Shown here: positions 1-11,892 of the stretch, piece after piece
Numbering within the stretch: position 1 is the first letter of the stretch
Layout: each line of letters starts with the position of its first letter
Origin: Geosiphon pyriformis
Lineage: Eukaryota; Glomeromycota; Glomeromycetes; Archaeosporales; Geosiphonaceae
NCBI GenBank assembly: GCA_016748015.1
Contig: JAAOMT010000597.1
Location: 571,176-635,175, forward strand
DNA: 64,000 bases
Reading direction: 5' to 3'
Notes under the pieces: generated by a model
What the model was told of the DNA's origin: nothing
What the model saw: the letters and a program-made list of their open reading frames with translations, nothing else
The model's database searches: none
Made by a program: the position numbers and the translations under genes

Positions 1-1
1 T

Positions 2-274
2 GGTTCCCCTATTGCTGCTGCTGCATTTAAGAATTCAATGCTGGATTTGGATATGGCTTTGAACAGTGCTTCAGTACTGAGTGCTTCTTGTCTTTCTCTT
101 GTGGTTGATGGTGCACATAATCTTAGTTCAAGCAGCTCCAAGGTTCTCACCAGCAAAGTTGGTGGTCTAGAGACTAAGTTGGCTTCATTGAAAGCTTCTA
201 TTGGTTTAGTGTTGGCTAGATTAGATCTTTTATGTTCTGGTTTGAGTTCTCTGTCATCTTCTGTGCCCCAATGA
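2..274 (+). CDS. LINE copy 1 ORF1 protein, C-terminal 90 residues (partial)
   Basis: Open from base 2, in frame with no stop until TGA at 272-274. The fragment is Ser/Leu-rich and contains the stretch SSSKVLTSKVGGLE, which recurs almost unchanged near the end of ORF1 in copy 2 (near 21.97 kb, minus). It therefore corresponds to the C-terminal tail of the nucleic-acid-binding ORF1 protein, past the RRM-like and zinc-knuckle domains that lie outside the window. The tail is likely helical or coiled. Its stop codon overlaps the ORF2 start codon (ATGA, 271-274). Confidence 0.8.
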   Translation, partial: GSPIAAAAFKNSMLDLDMALNSASVLSASCLSLVVDGAHNLSSSSSKVLTSKVGGLETKLASLKASIGLVLARLDLLCSGLSSLSSSVPQ

Positions 275-3200
275 GTAACCTGGTTTGGAAGTTTGTTATG
301 TGCAATGTTCGTGAAATTAATATTCTTGCTAAACAGAAAGATGTAGTATGCTGACATAAGTGGTCAGGCAATATAGTGTCTTTTATTACAGAAACCAAGC
401 TACATTCAAGTGTTGGGTCTTGGATAGCCAATAAATTTGAGGGTGTTCAAGTTTTCGCTTTTGGTTTGGAAAAGGGTTTTTTAGGTGCTGGCATGACTGT
501 CATTGTGAACAATTCCTTGGCTTGTCATGTGTTCAAAGTAGAGGAGGTTCCTGGTCGATTGATTTCAGTATGGCTCTTATTTAAGAGCAAGTTGTTGGTT
601 ATATTGTTAGGCTTATATGCTAGTGCTTCAGCTGAGGCTCATTTTTGTCAGGCTGTGGAAGTAAACTCTCTTATAGCTAAGGCTGTTAACTCCAGCACTT
701 TTGTGATTTTGGGTGGGGACTTTAATGAGAATAGTTCAAGTAGAAGTGCGAGCTTCAGGTTCTATCTGAAATTGGGTTTGGTCAATGCATTTACCAACCA
801 TCAACTGGTGGGAGCTTTCACATGGAGCAATTCCAGAGGGGCTAAGAAGACAATTGATTATGTTTTTGTCAGTAGAACTTTGGCATCTGCTCTTGCTAGT
901 CATTAGGTCAAGTCTGTTTCTGAATTCTTTGACACTAATTACAATGCTGTTTTGGTTTCGGTTGGCTTGGGTGGACTTTTGGACATTCAGTTGAATAGCT
1001 TGCGCAAACAGGCTAATAAGAATCAGTGAAAGTTTAAGATTAAGAATGTGGATGGCTTCAGATGGACTAGATTCAAAGATTATTCCTCTGCCATGCTTTT
1101 GGTGGCTACAGATGAGTTTTCTAGTGCTTTGGTTCTTGGAAATATAGATGCTGCATGGTCAATCCTGAAGGAAGTGATGATTGCTTCAGCTGATGAAATA
1201 TTTTCGAGATGTTGGTTCAGTGAGTTTTAGTGCTCTAGAAATAAGCATTCCTCTAAGTTTTTTGGGTTGGAGCTTTTGGTTGCCAAAATTGTTAGGTGCT
1301 TCTGCTCTGGAGACATGCCTAAGATCGAGTGCTTTGTGGGGAAGTGGTCAACTCTTGATGATACCAGAGCTCATGTCTTTGCTGACTTGTGTGAATCTGG
1401 TGTGAAATCTGAGGTGATTTTTAAACATTTATTATTGGTGCGTAAAGATTACAGAAAATCAAAGCTGTTTAAGTCAAGGTTAGCTGAGGAAGCTTTTATC
1501 AAAAAGGCAATAGAGCAACACATGAAAAAATTTTGTTCAGATAAGGGTGGCATGATTAGGAATGTCTTGAATTGGCCTTTCTGCAAAGTGGTTTTGGATT
1601 ATTTGGTGGTGGATGAAGAGCTGGTGTTGGAGCTGGATGACATGAAGCTTAAAGTTAATAAATCATGGAGGGGTGGACAAGGAAGAGGGATGTGTTGCCA
1701 GTTTTGTCTAATCTTTGGGCCCACCAATATGCTTCCTTGAATTATGTAAAGGATGATGCCTTTTCAGACGTGATGAGTGTGATCAATAAGGGTAAACTAC
1801 TTTTAGTTGTTATGGGTCTGCCAGATGGCAAGGCTGCTGGCTTGTCTGGCATTGCTAATGAGTTTTGGAAACATGGTGGAAAATTGGTGTTGGGATGTTT
1901 TTTGAATATTTTGAATGTGTGTCTGGTGTCGGGATGTGTTCCCATTCTGTGAAGAAGAGCTTGGATTTCTATGATTCCTAAACCTTACAACTGGGATGGG
2001 ATTCTAATGAACACTCAGCCGATTGCACTTATCGAGACTGCCAAAAAGATTTTGTCCAAAATTCTTTCAGACCAAATTTTGGCCACTTACAGCAAGTTTG
2101 GTGTTCTTCGTGGGGACAATTTTTCTGTTTTAAAGAGTACATCTACACAGTCTTCTGTGTTTGCAATAGGCTTAGTGATTGAAGATGCATTGGAAAAAAA
2201 TTGGAAACTTTGGCTGGTTCTGCAGAATATGCACAAGGCGTATGACTCAATTGGTTGACATTACTTGGAAGCTAGCTTGAGGCATATTAAAATATGTGAT
2301 AAGTTTATCAAGTTCTTTGGCAGCATTCATACAGATAGAGTTAATAGGGTCATGACAGATTTTGGTCTTTCAGATAACTATGTAGTACATGATGGCTTAG
2401 ATCAAGGTGAGGTTTTTTCTCTCCTTCTCTGGAGAATCTTCTATGATCTGCTCTTGTGTGAAGTTAAACAACATGAACATTTGTGTGGATATTAAATTGA
2501 TACTAAGTTTGTGGCAAAGACTGGCAGAATTAAAAATGTTGGTAGATTAACCTCTTTCTTTGCGGCTGGTGCTTTTGTAGATAATACAATATGAGTTGGA
2601 GATTGTCAGACATCTACACAATATGCTCTGAATATTGCTAGTGAGTTTTTTTCAATTAACAACATTTCTATTAATAATGAGAAGACAGTGGCCATTTCAA
2701 TTAATCAGGGTGTACAAGTGACTTCTTTGAGTATTAGTAGTCGGCCTATCTCTATTGCCAAAAAGAGTGAAGCTTATCGTTATTTGGAGATATTCTTGTC
2801 TACTGATGGACTGTCCAAGCCCAGTTTTGCTAAGGCCCATTCTGACATTCGATTTTTTATCAATGTAGTGCTCAGAAAAGCAGTTATGGATAAACAGTTC
2901 TCTTATTTGGTGTTAGCTGTTTTGCAGCCTATTATTAGTTACTGTACCCAGTTCAGCTTCGTGTCTTTGAATGTGTGTCACAAGTGGGATGTCATGGTCA
3001 GAAAAGGTCTCAAAATCAAGGCCTGCCTCCCTCACAACTTTTCTGATGCAGCTTTACATCATTCTTTGTTATATGGCTTGAAATCTTTTAAGCAATTGCA
3101 GTCTGAGAGCAAGTTGGCTGCTGTGGTCTCTTTTTCTAATGCTTTTGGCATTCTGAAGTGTTTGTTTAACCACAGATTTTTGGATTTGCAGGTTTTGAGT

Positions 3201-4961
3201 TGGGCTCCCTTGGATCTTTTGCAGTTTCCTGTTAGGTTGCATGTCAGTCCTGTAAACAATTTTCTGGTTGGTATGGTTAGGATTTTTTTGCATGATGGAC
3301 TCTCTTTGGTGAACCACCTGCCTAGTGCTTTCCGTAGCCCTGGTGTTTTTTCTATGTCGTCTGTTCTGGATGGTTTTCTTTATTATGATTTTGTTTGTTT
3401 TTTGAAACGTTTTGGTGTTGTTTTTGCAGATAGGTTGCTTGATAAGAAAGATTATGTAATGGATTGAAAAACTTTCTATCAGTGAAAAAGGCTTGATCTG
3501 AGGAGGCCTGTTCCCTTTTGGTTTGGTCTGACCAGTAAGTTTTTGGTTGATGGTAGTATTCTGCTATCTGGTTCTTTTTGGTCTGTTGGGTGTTCTGGTT
3601 TGAACATTTTTGACTCTGAGGAATTTTCTAAGATGCAGAGTTGTCTACATGAGTTGTGGTCTAGTTCTTTTGAAGTTTTTATGGATGGTTTGCTGGTGAA
3701 TACTGGGTCTGGTGATGTTGCTGACGGCACAGCTGTTTACTTTTTTTCTGTGGATCTTAGTATTAGTGTGGGTATTTCTGGGCTATTGTCATCTACTTTG
3801 GCCAAGTTGCAGGCTGTTATGTTGGCATTGGAATGTGTTCCATCTTCTAGTATGGTGGCATTGCATTTTGACAGCCAAGCTGTCATCAATGCTTGTGTGT
3901 CTGAGATGTCTTTTGCTGTGCCTGATTTTTGTGTTCCATGTTGGGTGGAGAGGTGTTATATTTTCAATCTTAAAAAAGAAAAAGATCTTAGTGTGAATTG
4001 GGTTAAAGTTAAGGGACATTCTGGAGTTTATGGTAATATTAGAGCTGATTTTGCTGTTGGTGCTGCTATTTGTTCTCAGTTTTTTATGTCTGTGGAAGTA
4101 CAGAAATGTTTTTTGAAGGCTGATGGCATGGTTTTGTTTGGCAATATTTGTCATTTTGCTAGGGACTTACATAAGTCTGTCTGTCGTGCTTGCTGGGAAG
4201 CTGGTCCTAACTGTGATGTGATTCCAGGTAAGCTGGTGGGGTGTGTGAACTGGACAGCTACCTCAAGAGTGTGGCATCTTGATTCACATATGCTTGCTGG
4301 TTTTACTAGTCAAAAGTCTTCTGGTCTGTGGTTGTATCTGATGAAAGCTGTTTACCGCCACCTACCAGTGGCAGTTCAGAAGAGGTTATATAACAAAGGG
4401 TATCCTGGTGTGCTTTGCTTACTGTGTGGTGAGGTAGAGTTGCCTGATCATGTTCTTTTATGCATTTTGGATGCTAGCATTTGGGAGGAGATTTTGGCTG
4501 GAGCTTTTACTTTGTGGGTCTCCCTGTTGAGTCCTTGTTTTTTGATATCTTCTGTCACTTTGATGTTTCTTAATAGTTGTTCTTCAGATGTTGGTCTTTA
4601 CTTGGTTTTGTGCAAGGGTTTTGTAATGTCAGACTGGTGTCTTGAGGCCATTGATGCTTTCAAGAATAAGAAGAGGACTGCTGGTATTGTCATTGATTTT
4701 GTTAGGGGTGTGGTAGAGTTGCATTATACTAAAGTCTAGTTGATTAGGACTAAGCATAGGGTGGATATAGAGAGAGCTGGTTTGGTTAAAGATGGTGGGT
4801 TGGTTTTTGGTCTGCCTTGTTGTGCAGCTTCTGCTTTGTCAGATAGTGTGGTTAGATTACTTGGTATTTTGGAGTCTTTCATTGTTAATTTTGGCTGTCG
4901 TCGGACTTGTCTGTTCTTTTCTGGTTTGGATTTTAACCTGCAGGTTGTTATAGGTGTATAG
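271..4961 (+). pseudogene. LINE copy 1 ORF2 polyprotein (endonuclease, RT, RNase H), broken
   Basis: ORF2 would copy the element RNA at a nicked chromosomal target. The endonuclease (about 280-1010) shows ITETK, GGDFNEN and IDYVFVS; the catalytic His region reads DTNYNAV, so it is damaged. The RT (about 1780-2700) shows GKAAGLSGI, PIALIETAKKILSK, motif A HKAYDS, motif B GLDQGEVFS and motif C AFVDNT, with Asp changed to Asn. RNase H (3675-4080) keeps its aspartates, but the catalytic Glu of AELQA is Lys. A CX2CX7HX3C finger lies at about 4425-4470. Visible stops include TGA 352, TAG 904, TGA 1027, TGA 2256, TAA 2493, TGA 2592 and TAG 4737. Most match a Trp or Gln codon in sister copies, so single transitions explain them. 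The longest open piece is 3543-4739 (398 codons, RNase H to C-terminus). Confidence 0.9.
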
Positions 4962-5082
4962 TGTTGCTTTGTCTGGCCTGAGTGGCTAGCCATATGTAGA
5001 AAGTGTGTGAATCACATTTAGTTTGGGTCTCTTAGTTTGGCTCTATGTATTAGATAGTGATTGGGCTTTACTCTTTAAACGC

Positions 5083-5102
5083 ATAATAATAATAATAATA
5101 AA
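5083..5102 (+). repeat. (ATA)n 3' tail of LINE copy 1
   Basis: A run of ATA triplets follows the 3' UTR directly and marks the 3' end of the element. Copy 3 ends in the same kind of triplet repeat. Confidence 0.8.
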
Positions 5103-6581
5103 ATATTTAAATTATAATATTTTGGTATTATTAAAGATAATTTAATAAACATATTAATAAATAAAATAAGTATTTATATAAATATATTTGTTAAATATTT
5201 TGGCTTATTAAGTATTATTTATAAAATATTTGTGTATTTTTTTAATTTAAGTATAAATATTAATATTAGTATATATAGTTTAATGTTTTTAACTTTAATT
5301 AATTTATTTATTATTATTTTATTATTAAAGTGTATTTTAGTTTTTAATATAATAATAATTTATTTAGGTAATATAAACAATAATTAGGCCACTTTATTTG
5401 CTGATAATACTTTAAATTTAATAATTATATCTATATAATTTTTATAAATAATTTGTTTTTAAAATTTAATTCTTTAAATTATTTTTGGTCTTAAGTAATA
5501 TTTTTACTATTAGTATATTAATAATTAATTTAGTTTACAAATTATTATATATTATAGATTAAATATTTGATTATTTAGTATTATTTTAATTGGTTTAAAT
5601 AGTTAATTATATATAAAAAGAATATAAATTATGTTTATTTTAAGATCTTTAATAGTTATAATATAATAAATAATAATTAAAACTTATTAAAATAAAATAA
5701 AATAAAAATTTCAATAATTTATAAATTAAAATATATATTTTTGTTATTAAAAATTCATTTTTTTTTATATATTTAAAGCCAAATATAATTAATATAATGT
5801 TTTTAAAATTTTAATAACTTAATTATTTATTTTTAATTATAATAATTAACAAAATAATCATTTTTTTATTTTTTTATTTTTTTTTAGAAATTTGTAATTA
5901 ATTTAAAAAAAACTAAAAGTAATATAAATAACAATAAAATAATAATAAATAATTTAGTAAAAAAAAAGCATACTTTAAATTAATCTTATTAAAAGTTTTT
6001 AGCTTATTAAAAAAACAAAAAATAATAATAAATTTTATTAATTACATAAATTAGATTAAATACAACTCATATAATACAATTAAAGAATAATTAATAACAA
6101 TATTATTATTAATATTAAATTTTAAAAAGGTTTAATTTTTTTGTTCTTTATATAAAAAATGTTATGAATAAACTATTTAAAAAAACCATTAAAAAATTTT
6201 TAAATGTTATAAAGACTTTTAAATATTATAAAATTAAGTACCAAAAACTGTTTTATTTTATTTAAAACTTTATTATTTGTAATACTAGTTTTAATATAAT
6301 TAAAGTACTATTAAAAATATCAAAAAATGAAGTTTTTTAATAATTTAAATAAATTAACAAATTATAAAAAAGAAAAAAAACTTAAAGATAATAATATTTT
6401 TAAAAAAAATTTTATTTAAAGCCAAAAAAATGTTTTAATATTAATAAAAAGCTATTTTGCTATAATATTATTTAAAAAAAGCATTTTTATAAAATATTAT
6501 TAAGTAGTTTTTATAATTATAAGTGTGTTTTTAGTAAAATAATTTTAAATATTAAAGTATTTACAATTTTTTTTTCTTTAT

Positions 6582-6587
<6 letters not shown>
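5103..6587. other. AT-rich decayed DNA, no gene recognised
   Basis: Almost pure A+T with stops in all frames. The only hint of coding origin is near 5395-5440 on the plus strand, where the conceptual translation contains ATLFADNTLN, resembling an RT motif C. I see no other supporting motif, so no gene is called. Confidence 0.6.

Positions 6588-6618
<31 letters not shown>
6588..6618. repeat. (ATT)n microsatellite
   Basis: About ten ATT units followed by an AT dinucleotide stretch. Identical triplet tracts form the 3' tails of LINE copies 1 and 3, so this may be the orphan tail of a decayed minus-strand LINE. No LINE 3' UTR is recognisable beside it. Confidence 0.7.
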
Positions 6619-6720
6619 GATATATATATATTTTTTTATGGAAATTTAATGAGTGTGGCCAAATTATTATCTAAAAATTAGAAACAAACTAAGAATTCTA
6701 ATGCTAAATATAGTTTATAT

Positions 6721-7629
6721 TATTACAGGTGATTATTTGGGATATAAAAACAAATACCATATCTGTAACTTGGTGCTTAATAGTTAAAGATTTTAGTATC
6801 TAAAAGTTTTGATTAAGTTTTTTATATAATAAACAAAGATTTAATAGTTAGTTTTAGTAGTCTCCTGGAATGTTTATTTTATCAAATTTTTTTTTTCAGT
6901 ATAATGGCCAGTTTATTTTGACAGTTATGTCCTTTTAGTAAACTATCTGTTAATTTATAAATTTTATACTCTTATTTTTGGATTTTTTACCAAGCTATCT
7001 TTAATATCAATTACTCAATACTTAATCTTTTAATCTGTTAGTAAATCAACATAACAAAAAAGAAAATTAAAAAAATTAAAAAAAATTAAGAAGAAAATAA
7101 GAAATTAATATTTTGTCAATAGCTGTAATTAAGAACTATTGTTTTAGTATGGTTAAGTATTAGATATTATTAACATAAAGTGTTAATAACAGATAAGTAA
7201 TAGAGATTCTTAATTAAATAATAATAATATGGATTAGATAATAATAAGTATGTTTTATTTAATATTTTATTGATAAATTCATTCTGATAGATATTAACTA
7301 TTTGTAAAGTGAGGGTTAATTAATAGATAAAAAAAAGAATACTAAATTGGAACTAAACCAAATTTTAAATACTTTTCTTGCTTTTAATACTATTGCTATA
7401 TATATAGTTGGTATTATACAAAATTCTTGAAATCTTGCAATTCTTTTAAAGAAATTCTGGAATTCTGAAATTTTGGAATCCTGCAATTTTTTACAAAGAA
7501 TTTTGAATTTTTAGAATTTTAGAATCCTATAATTTTTTTAAAAAAATCCTAGAATTTTTTTGTTACTATGCCTATTTCTGATTGGCTATTTTTTTAATTA
7601 TATATTACTCTTATTTTCTATGAGTAATA
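6721..7629 (-). mobile_element. LTR1, 3' LTR of Ty3/gypsy element 1
   Basis: This 909-bp segment aligns along its whole length with the well-preserved LTR at 23083-23993. It starts TATTACAG and ends GAGTAATA where the preserved copy has TGTTACAG and GAGTAACA, so both termini carry single CA/TG to TA changes. On the minus strand it is preceded by a purine run of the form AAAAGGAAGGAA (complement of about 7636-7648), a good polypurine tract, which makes this the 3' LTR of the pol at 7630-11892. It contains a TATA-like run at about 7396-7407 and a purine-rich stretch near 7055-7110. Confidence 0.85.
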
Positions 7630-10600
7630 TTATTCCTTCCTTTTAATATTAAGCTCTGTTGAAATTTTCTAAGCTTTCTAGATTTTCCTCTTAGATTAAC
7701 TTCATAATTTCTTTCTCCAAAATTGCTTTTGTAATTTTGGTCTGTAATTTTTTAAATTAAGCATTAGTTAATTTTTCCAATTAATTAATAGTTACTATAT
7801 TCATTGTTAGATATAGTAATATTTTTGGTCTGTTTTAAAATTTTATCTATAGTCAGTAAATAATTCTTATGTGTATAAATAAATTGTTCTTTTCAACAAG
7901 TTGTTCAATTTATTATAGTCAACTTGAATTAAATTTCTTTTTTATTTTGTTAGTATATAAGTTTTTGATACTTATCTGTTGTTCCAACTGATAGTAACAA
8001 AAGTTCTTTGGATTTTGTTGTATCTATTAATTTCAATTATCTAAGATTTATTCTTTTTTTAGTATTAGTATTCTTAGATCTTCCAATGTTTTTTTTATTT
8101 TTCCTATTATCTTATCTATAGTGTTTTCAAAAATATAGTGTCTAGAATATTGTTCTTTGGTTTGGTCTTTTTGCATTATTTCTTTGTCTTTGGATTGAAT
8201 TATGTATTTATTGATGATAACTTCCAAGCTTAATTCCTGTTGTTAAATCAATTGTAATAGTTGTTATGTAAATGAATAAATGTTATCAGTCATTTCTATT
8301 TTTTTTTGTTGTTTTTGTTATGTATACTGGTTTTTTATATACTGTTATAGTAGATTACTTCGACATGTTTGCTTCAATGATGATAATTGGTTTTAGATCT
8401 TATGAAATTTTATCTGGTTTAACTAGTATTCTTTGTATTTTTAATTGTAGAATATTATTAATAAATAATAATGCTATATTGTAATATGGTTTCAATCAAT
8501 CTCTATGTGCTGCTTTAGCTAAGCTTTTGTTGTCTTATCTTAGTTTATAAGCTTTATTTTCTAGAATTTTTTTAATGTAAAATGATTTATCCTATTTGGG
8601 ATCAAATTTTTTACTTCATTGTTTTTCTGCTTTGGTATAATATAAAAATACTTTGTCTTTAATTTTGAATTTAATTGGTTTATCTGGTATTTGGTTATTA
8701 TATCATTTTTTTTGTTTTTTTGTAACCTTTGAATGTTATTAGCTGTTTTTTTTTTTGTTTTTCAATATTTCTATTAGTTTATATGTTCTTTTTAGCAATA
8801 TTTTTTGGAAGTTGGCTTTTATTATTGGTTCTATTGGATATGTGTTAATATTTATCTTAACTAGTAATATTGCTGTTTTATCATAAACAAGTTCAAATAA
8901 TGTTGTTTATGTAATATTTGTTTTATTGTTTAATAAGCAAATAGTATTAATAGTATAAACAAATTCTATTCATTCTGGTTTTTTTGTCTGATTTTTGCTA
9001 TTGTTTCACATAATGTTCTGTTGAATTTTTCTACTAAGCTATTTGTTTGTGAATAATATAATGATAATAATAGTCTTTTAATTCCAAATTTTTGACTTAA
9101 TTCTGTTAATATTCTGTTTACAAAATAAGTTTTTTGATCTGATAATAATTTTTTTGAACATCTGTATTTACAATTAAAGCTTGGTAAATAAATTCAGCTA
9201 TAGATTTTGCATTTGCTTTTTGGATTGCTTTTACTTTTGGCTATTTAGTAAGATAGTTTATAGCTATTGCTATATAATGATTGTCTTTACTAATTATTAT
9301 TAATAATTCAACTAAGTTAATTCCAATTTGATTAAATAGTTGTCTCACTTTAATTAGTCTTAATAGTATATTGAATCTTGTCTCTTCTTTTCTTTAACAA
9401 GCATTACAATTTTGAATATATTAAATAATGTTTAAATGTATTAATAGCCAATAATATCTTTTTCTGGTTTTTTCTATGATTGCTTTTTTATGAAAATATT
9501 TTGCTGTTGAATACATATTGAATAGTATTGTTTCTTTTTCTGGTTCCATAATAATTTTAAGTGGTTGATCTAGATATTTTCTGTTTTTCTGATATAATAT
9601 ATCTTAATAAATAATAAAATATTTTGATTGTTGTTTTATGTTGTTTTGTTTTTTTTGAAATAATTTCTTCTTAAACTGCTGAGTATTAATATAATATTCG
9701 AATTGTTGATATTTTTGTGTGTTTATCTTTTGTTATATTTTTTTGGATTGAAACTATTAGCATTTCCGTTTTTTTTTTCTTATAATGTATCATATAATTG
9801 AATAGTGATAGTTTTATTTTCTATCTTATATAATAGTTATTTCTAAATTCTTGCTTCTGGATTGATGTTAACTCTTTGTGGTTAGTGTACACATCAAACT
9901 TTTAACTCAAATATTCCTTTTATTTAATAACAGCCTAATAAATAGCCAAATGTTTTAATGCCAGAGTTCTATAGTTCTTTTCAGTTGAGCTTAAGCTTTA
10001 ACTGACATATGCTACTAGATGTTTTTTTTTATTTGATTTTTTTTGTAATAATATGGCTCCTAATACTTGATTTAATATATCAGTGGTAATAATAAATAAT
10101 TTGCTGTAATCTGGATAGATTAATACTGGTGCTTAGATAAGTTTTTTTCTTAATATGTTAAAAGCTTTTTGTTCAGTTTCAGTCTATTTATATTTTACAT
10201 TTTTTGCTTGGAACTAATAAAGTAGTTAAGCCAGTTTAGAAAAGTTTTGGATAAAATAACAATAATATCTAGCAAATTCCAAAAATGTTCTTAATTTTAT
10301 AAGATTTGTTAATACTAGAAAGTTCTTGACTATCTTAATCTTATCTGAATTTATTTTGATGCTGTCTTTACTTATAATATGTCCCAAAAACTTGAGTTCT
10401 GTTTTGTTAAAAAAACACTTGTTTGCATTTAATTTTAACTCAGCTTTTCTTAATTTTTTGAATATTTGTTGGAAATAGTAGAGATGATTGTTAAATGTTT
10501 TTGAGAATACATTAGTATTATTCAAGTAGAGTACTATTAATTTCTATAGTAATCCAGTATAGATGATTTCCATAAGTCATTGAAAAATAGCTAAAGCATT

Positions 10601-11892
10601 TATTAAGCTGAAAGACATAATATTAAATTCAAAGTTCTTTTCTCTGGTTGTAAATGCTGTCTTCTCTTTATTAGCTGGACTCATGACTACTTGTCAGTAA
10701 CTACTGTTTAGATCCAATGTTGAAAACCATTTTTTTTTTCAAATGCATCAAATAGTTTTTGAATTTGTAAAATTAGATAGCTGTTTTTATAAGTAATATT
10801 GTTGAGTTTTTTGTAATTTACACAAAAACAGATTTTTTTATTTTTCTTTTGGACAAGTATTACTGATAATAACTATGAACTTATTGATAGTTGAATTAAT
10901 CTGTTGTCTAACATTCTGTTAATTTTTTGTTAAATAATTTTATGGCTTGTTAGTAGTACTCAGTATGTTTGTTGTTTGATTGGCATAGCATTTCCAGTTT
11001 TAATTTGATGCCAGATAATATCAGTTCTGCCAAATTTGTTTTCACTGGCAAAGATATCAGTAAAATTGCTAAGTAGTATTTTGAGCTATATATATTAAAG
11101 TGGGTTTAAGTTTCTCAAGTTTATTTGGTCTAATTGTTTTGGTTAAAGCAAATAATATTTTTCTTTTCCATATATAATTTGTGATGTAATATTTACATAT
11201 CTGTACAGTTATAGAAAATTTGAAATAGTATTTGGTAATTGGTTTTCAACTTCAGTACTTAAATATCTGATAATAGTACTGTTTGGTATTTTAATAGTGT
11301 TTCTAATTATGTTGTAGATAAAAATTTTGATGTGTTTACAGTTTTTGGTTAGTATGTAGAGATTGGTGATTCTAATTTTTTTTGATTTACAAATAGTTGA
11401 TTCTGCTTCAAAAATCTAAGACTGGTCTCTTATTTTCCTTTTTATTACTAATATATACTGATTATATAGTAGAATAAAAACTGATTAATAAGTAGAAATA
11501 ATTTTTTCTTTATTAATTATTTTTTTTTCTGCTATATTGACTAATACATCTATTTTACTTATAGATTCAAATCTATTTTTCTTTTTGGCTGTGATTTCTA
11601 GTTTTTTTCTTGTTTTTACTGGCACTAATTAAGTTATTTTTACTAAAAATAAGAATATTATTTATGTTATTTTTTTGTTTGGTTTAATTATATATGGTTT
11701 TTTTGATTTATTTTGTAGTATTACAATGATATTTCTTACATATTTTGCATTAATTATTCCTCTTCTGATGTTAATTTTCTTCTTCACTAAATTAGATCTA
11801 GATGCTAATTGAACTATTATTGTTGCCAAAATTTCTAGCACTATTTTTAGATTAATACTAGTGTGCAAATATGGTTTTAATTTGATGATTAT
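7630..11892 (-). pseudogene. Ty3/gypsy element 1 pol (dUTPase-like, RT, RNase H, integrase), heavily decayed
   Basis: Read on the minus strand, the order is dUTPase-like domain (11886-11500), linker, RT (about 11070-10230), RNase H region (about 10200-9700), integrase (about 9400-8480) and a 3' untranslated part ending in a polypurine tract. RT evidence includes ASENKFGRTDII upstream, KNKKIRFCVNY, and the open piece 10525-10226 with LKFLGHIISKD. The integrase core reads QIGINLVELL, with the first catalytic Asp changed to Asn, then NYLTK. Its C-terminus keeps a GPF/Y-type motif and AYKLR. Frequent stops sit at former CAA, CAG and TGG codons. No gag or protease is present: the segment starts abruptly at LTR2. 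IN after RT/RNase H is the Metaviridae order. Confidence 0.85.
11500..11886 (-). other. dUTPase-like domain within Ty3 element 1 pol (decayed)
   Basis: The minus-strand translation gives VQLASRS, then GIINAKYVRNIIVIL, then KPYIIKPNKKIT, followed after a CAA-to-TAA stop by IFLFLV. Order and spacing match the trimeric dUTPase motifs: G-I-I-D-x-x-Y with G-x-I in motif 3, and the E-K-I-A-Q region of motif 4. The equivalent region of the element at 45.6 kb still reads EKIAQAIFL, which supports the assignment. dUTPases hydrolyse dUTP and limit uracil incorporation into cDNA. The motif 3 Asp reads Asn here, so this copy cannot be active. The alternative is a structural domain with the dUTPase fold but no activity. 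Confidence 0.7.

Larger units (their letters stand above)
1..5102 (+). mobile_element. LINE copy 1, EEP-RT-RNase H non-LTR retrotransposon, cut by the window start
   Basis: The segment holds, in order, the end of ORF1, then ORF2 with an AP-like endonuclease, reverse transcriptase, RNase H and a terminal zinc finger, then about 120 bp of 3' UTR and an (ATA)n tail. That order and a TAA-type tail instead of poly(A) fit the I-like/Tad1-like superfamily; the clade is my inference. The left end is missing because the window starts inside ORF1. The copy is dead: several stops interrupt ORF2, mostly where copies 2 and 3 have Trp or Gln. It is far less AT-rich than the DNA that follows, so it is probably younger than the AT-converted elements. 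Confidence 0.93.

Noticed and set aside
8272-8484. Plus-strand 70-codon hydrophobic ORF
   Set aside because: It is the reverse frame of the gypsy pol 3' end; apparent membrane segments come from poly-T runs.
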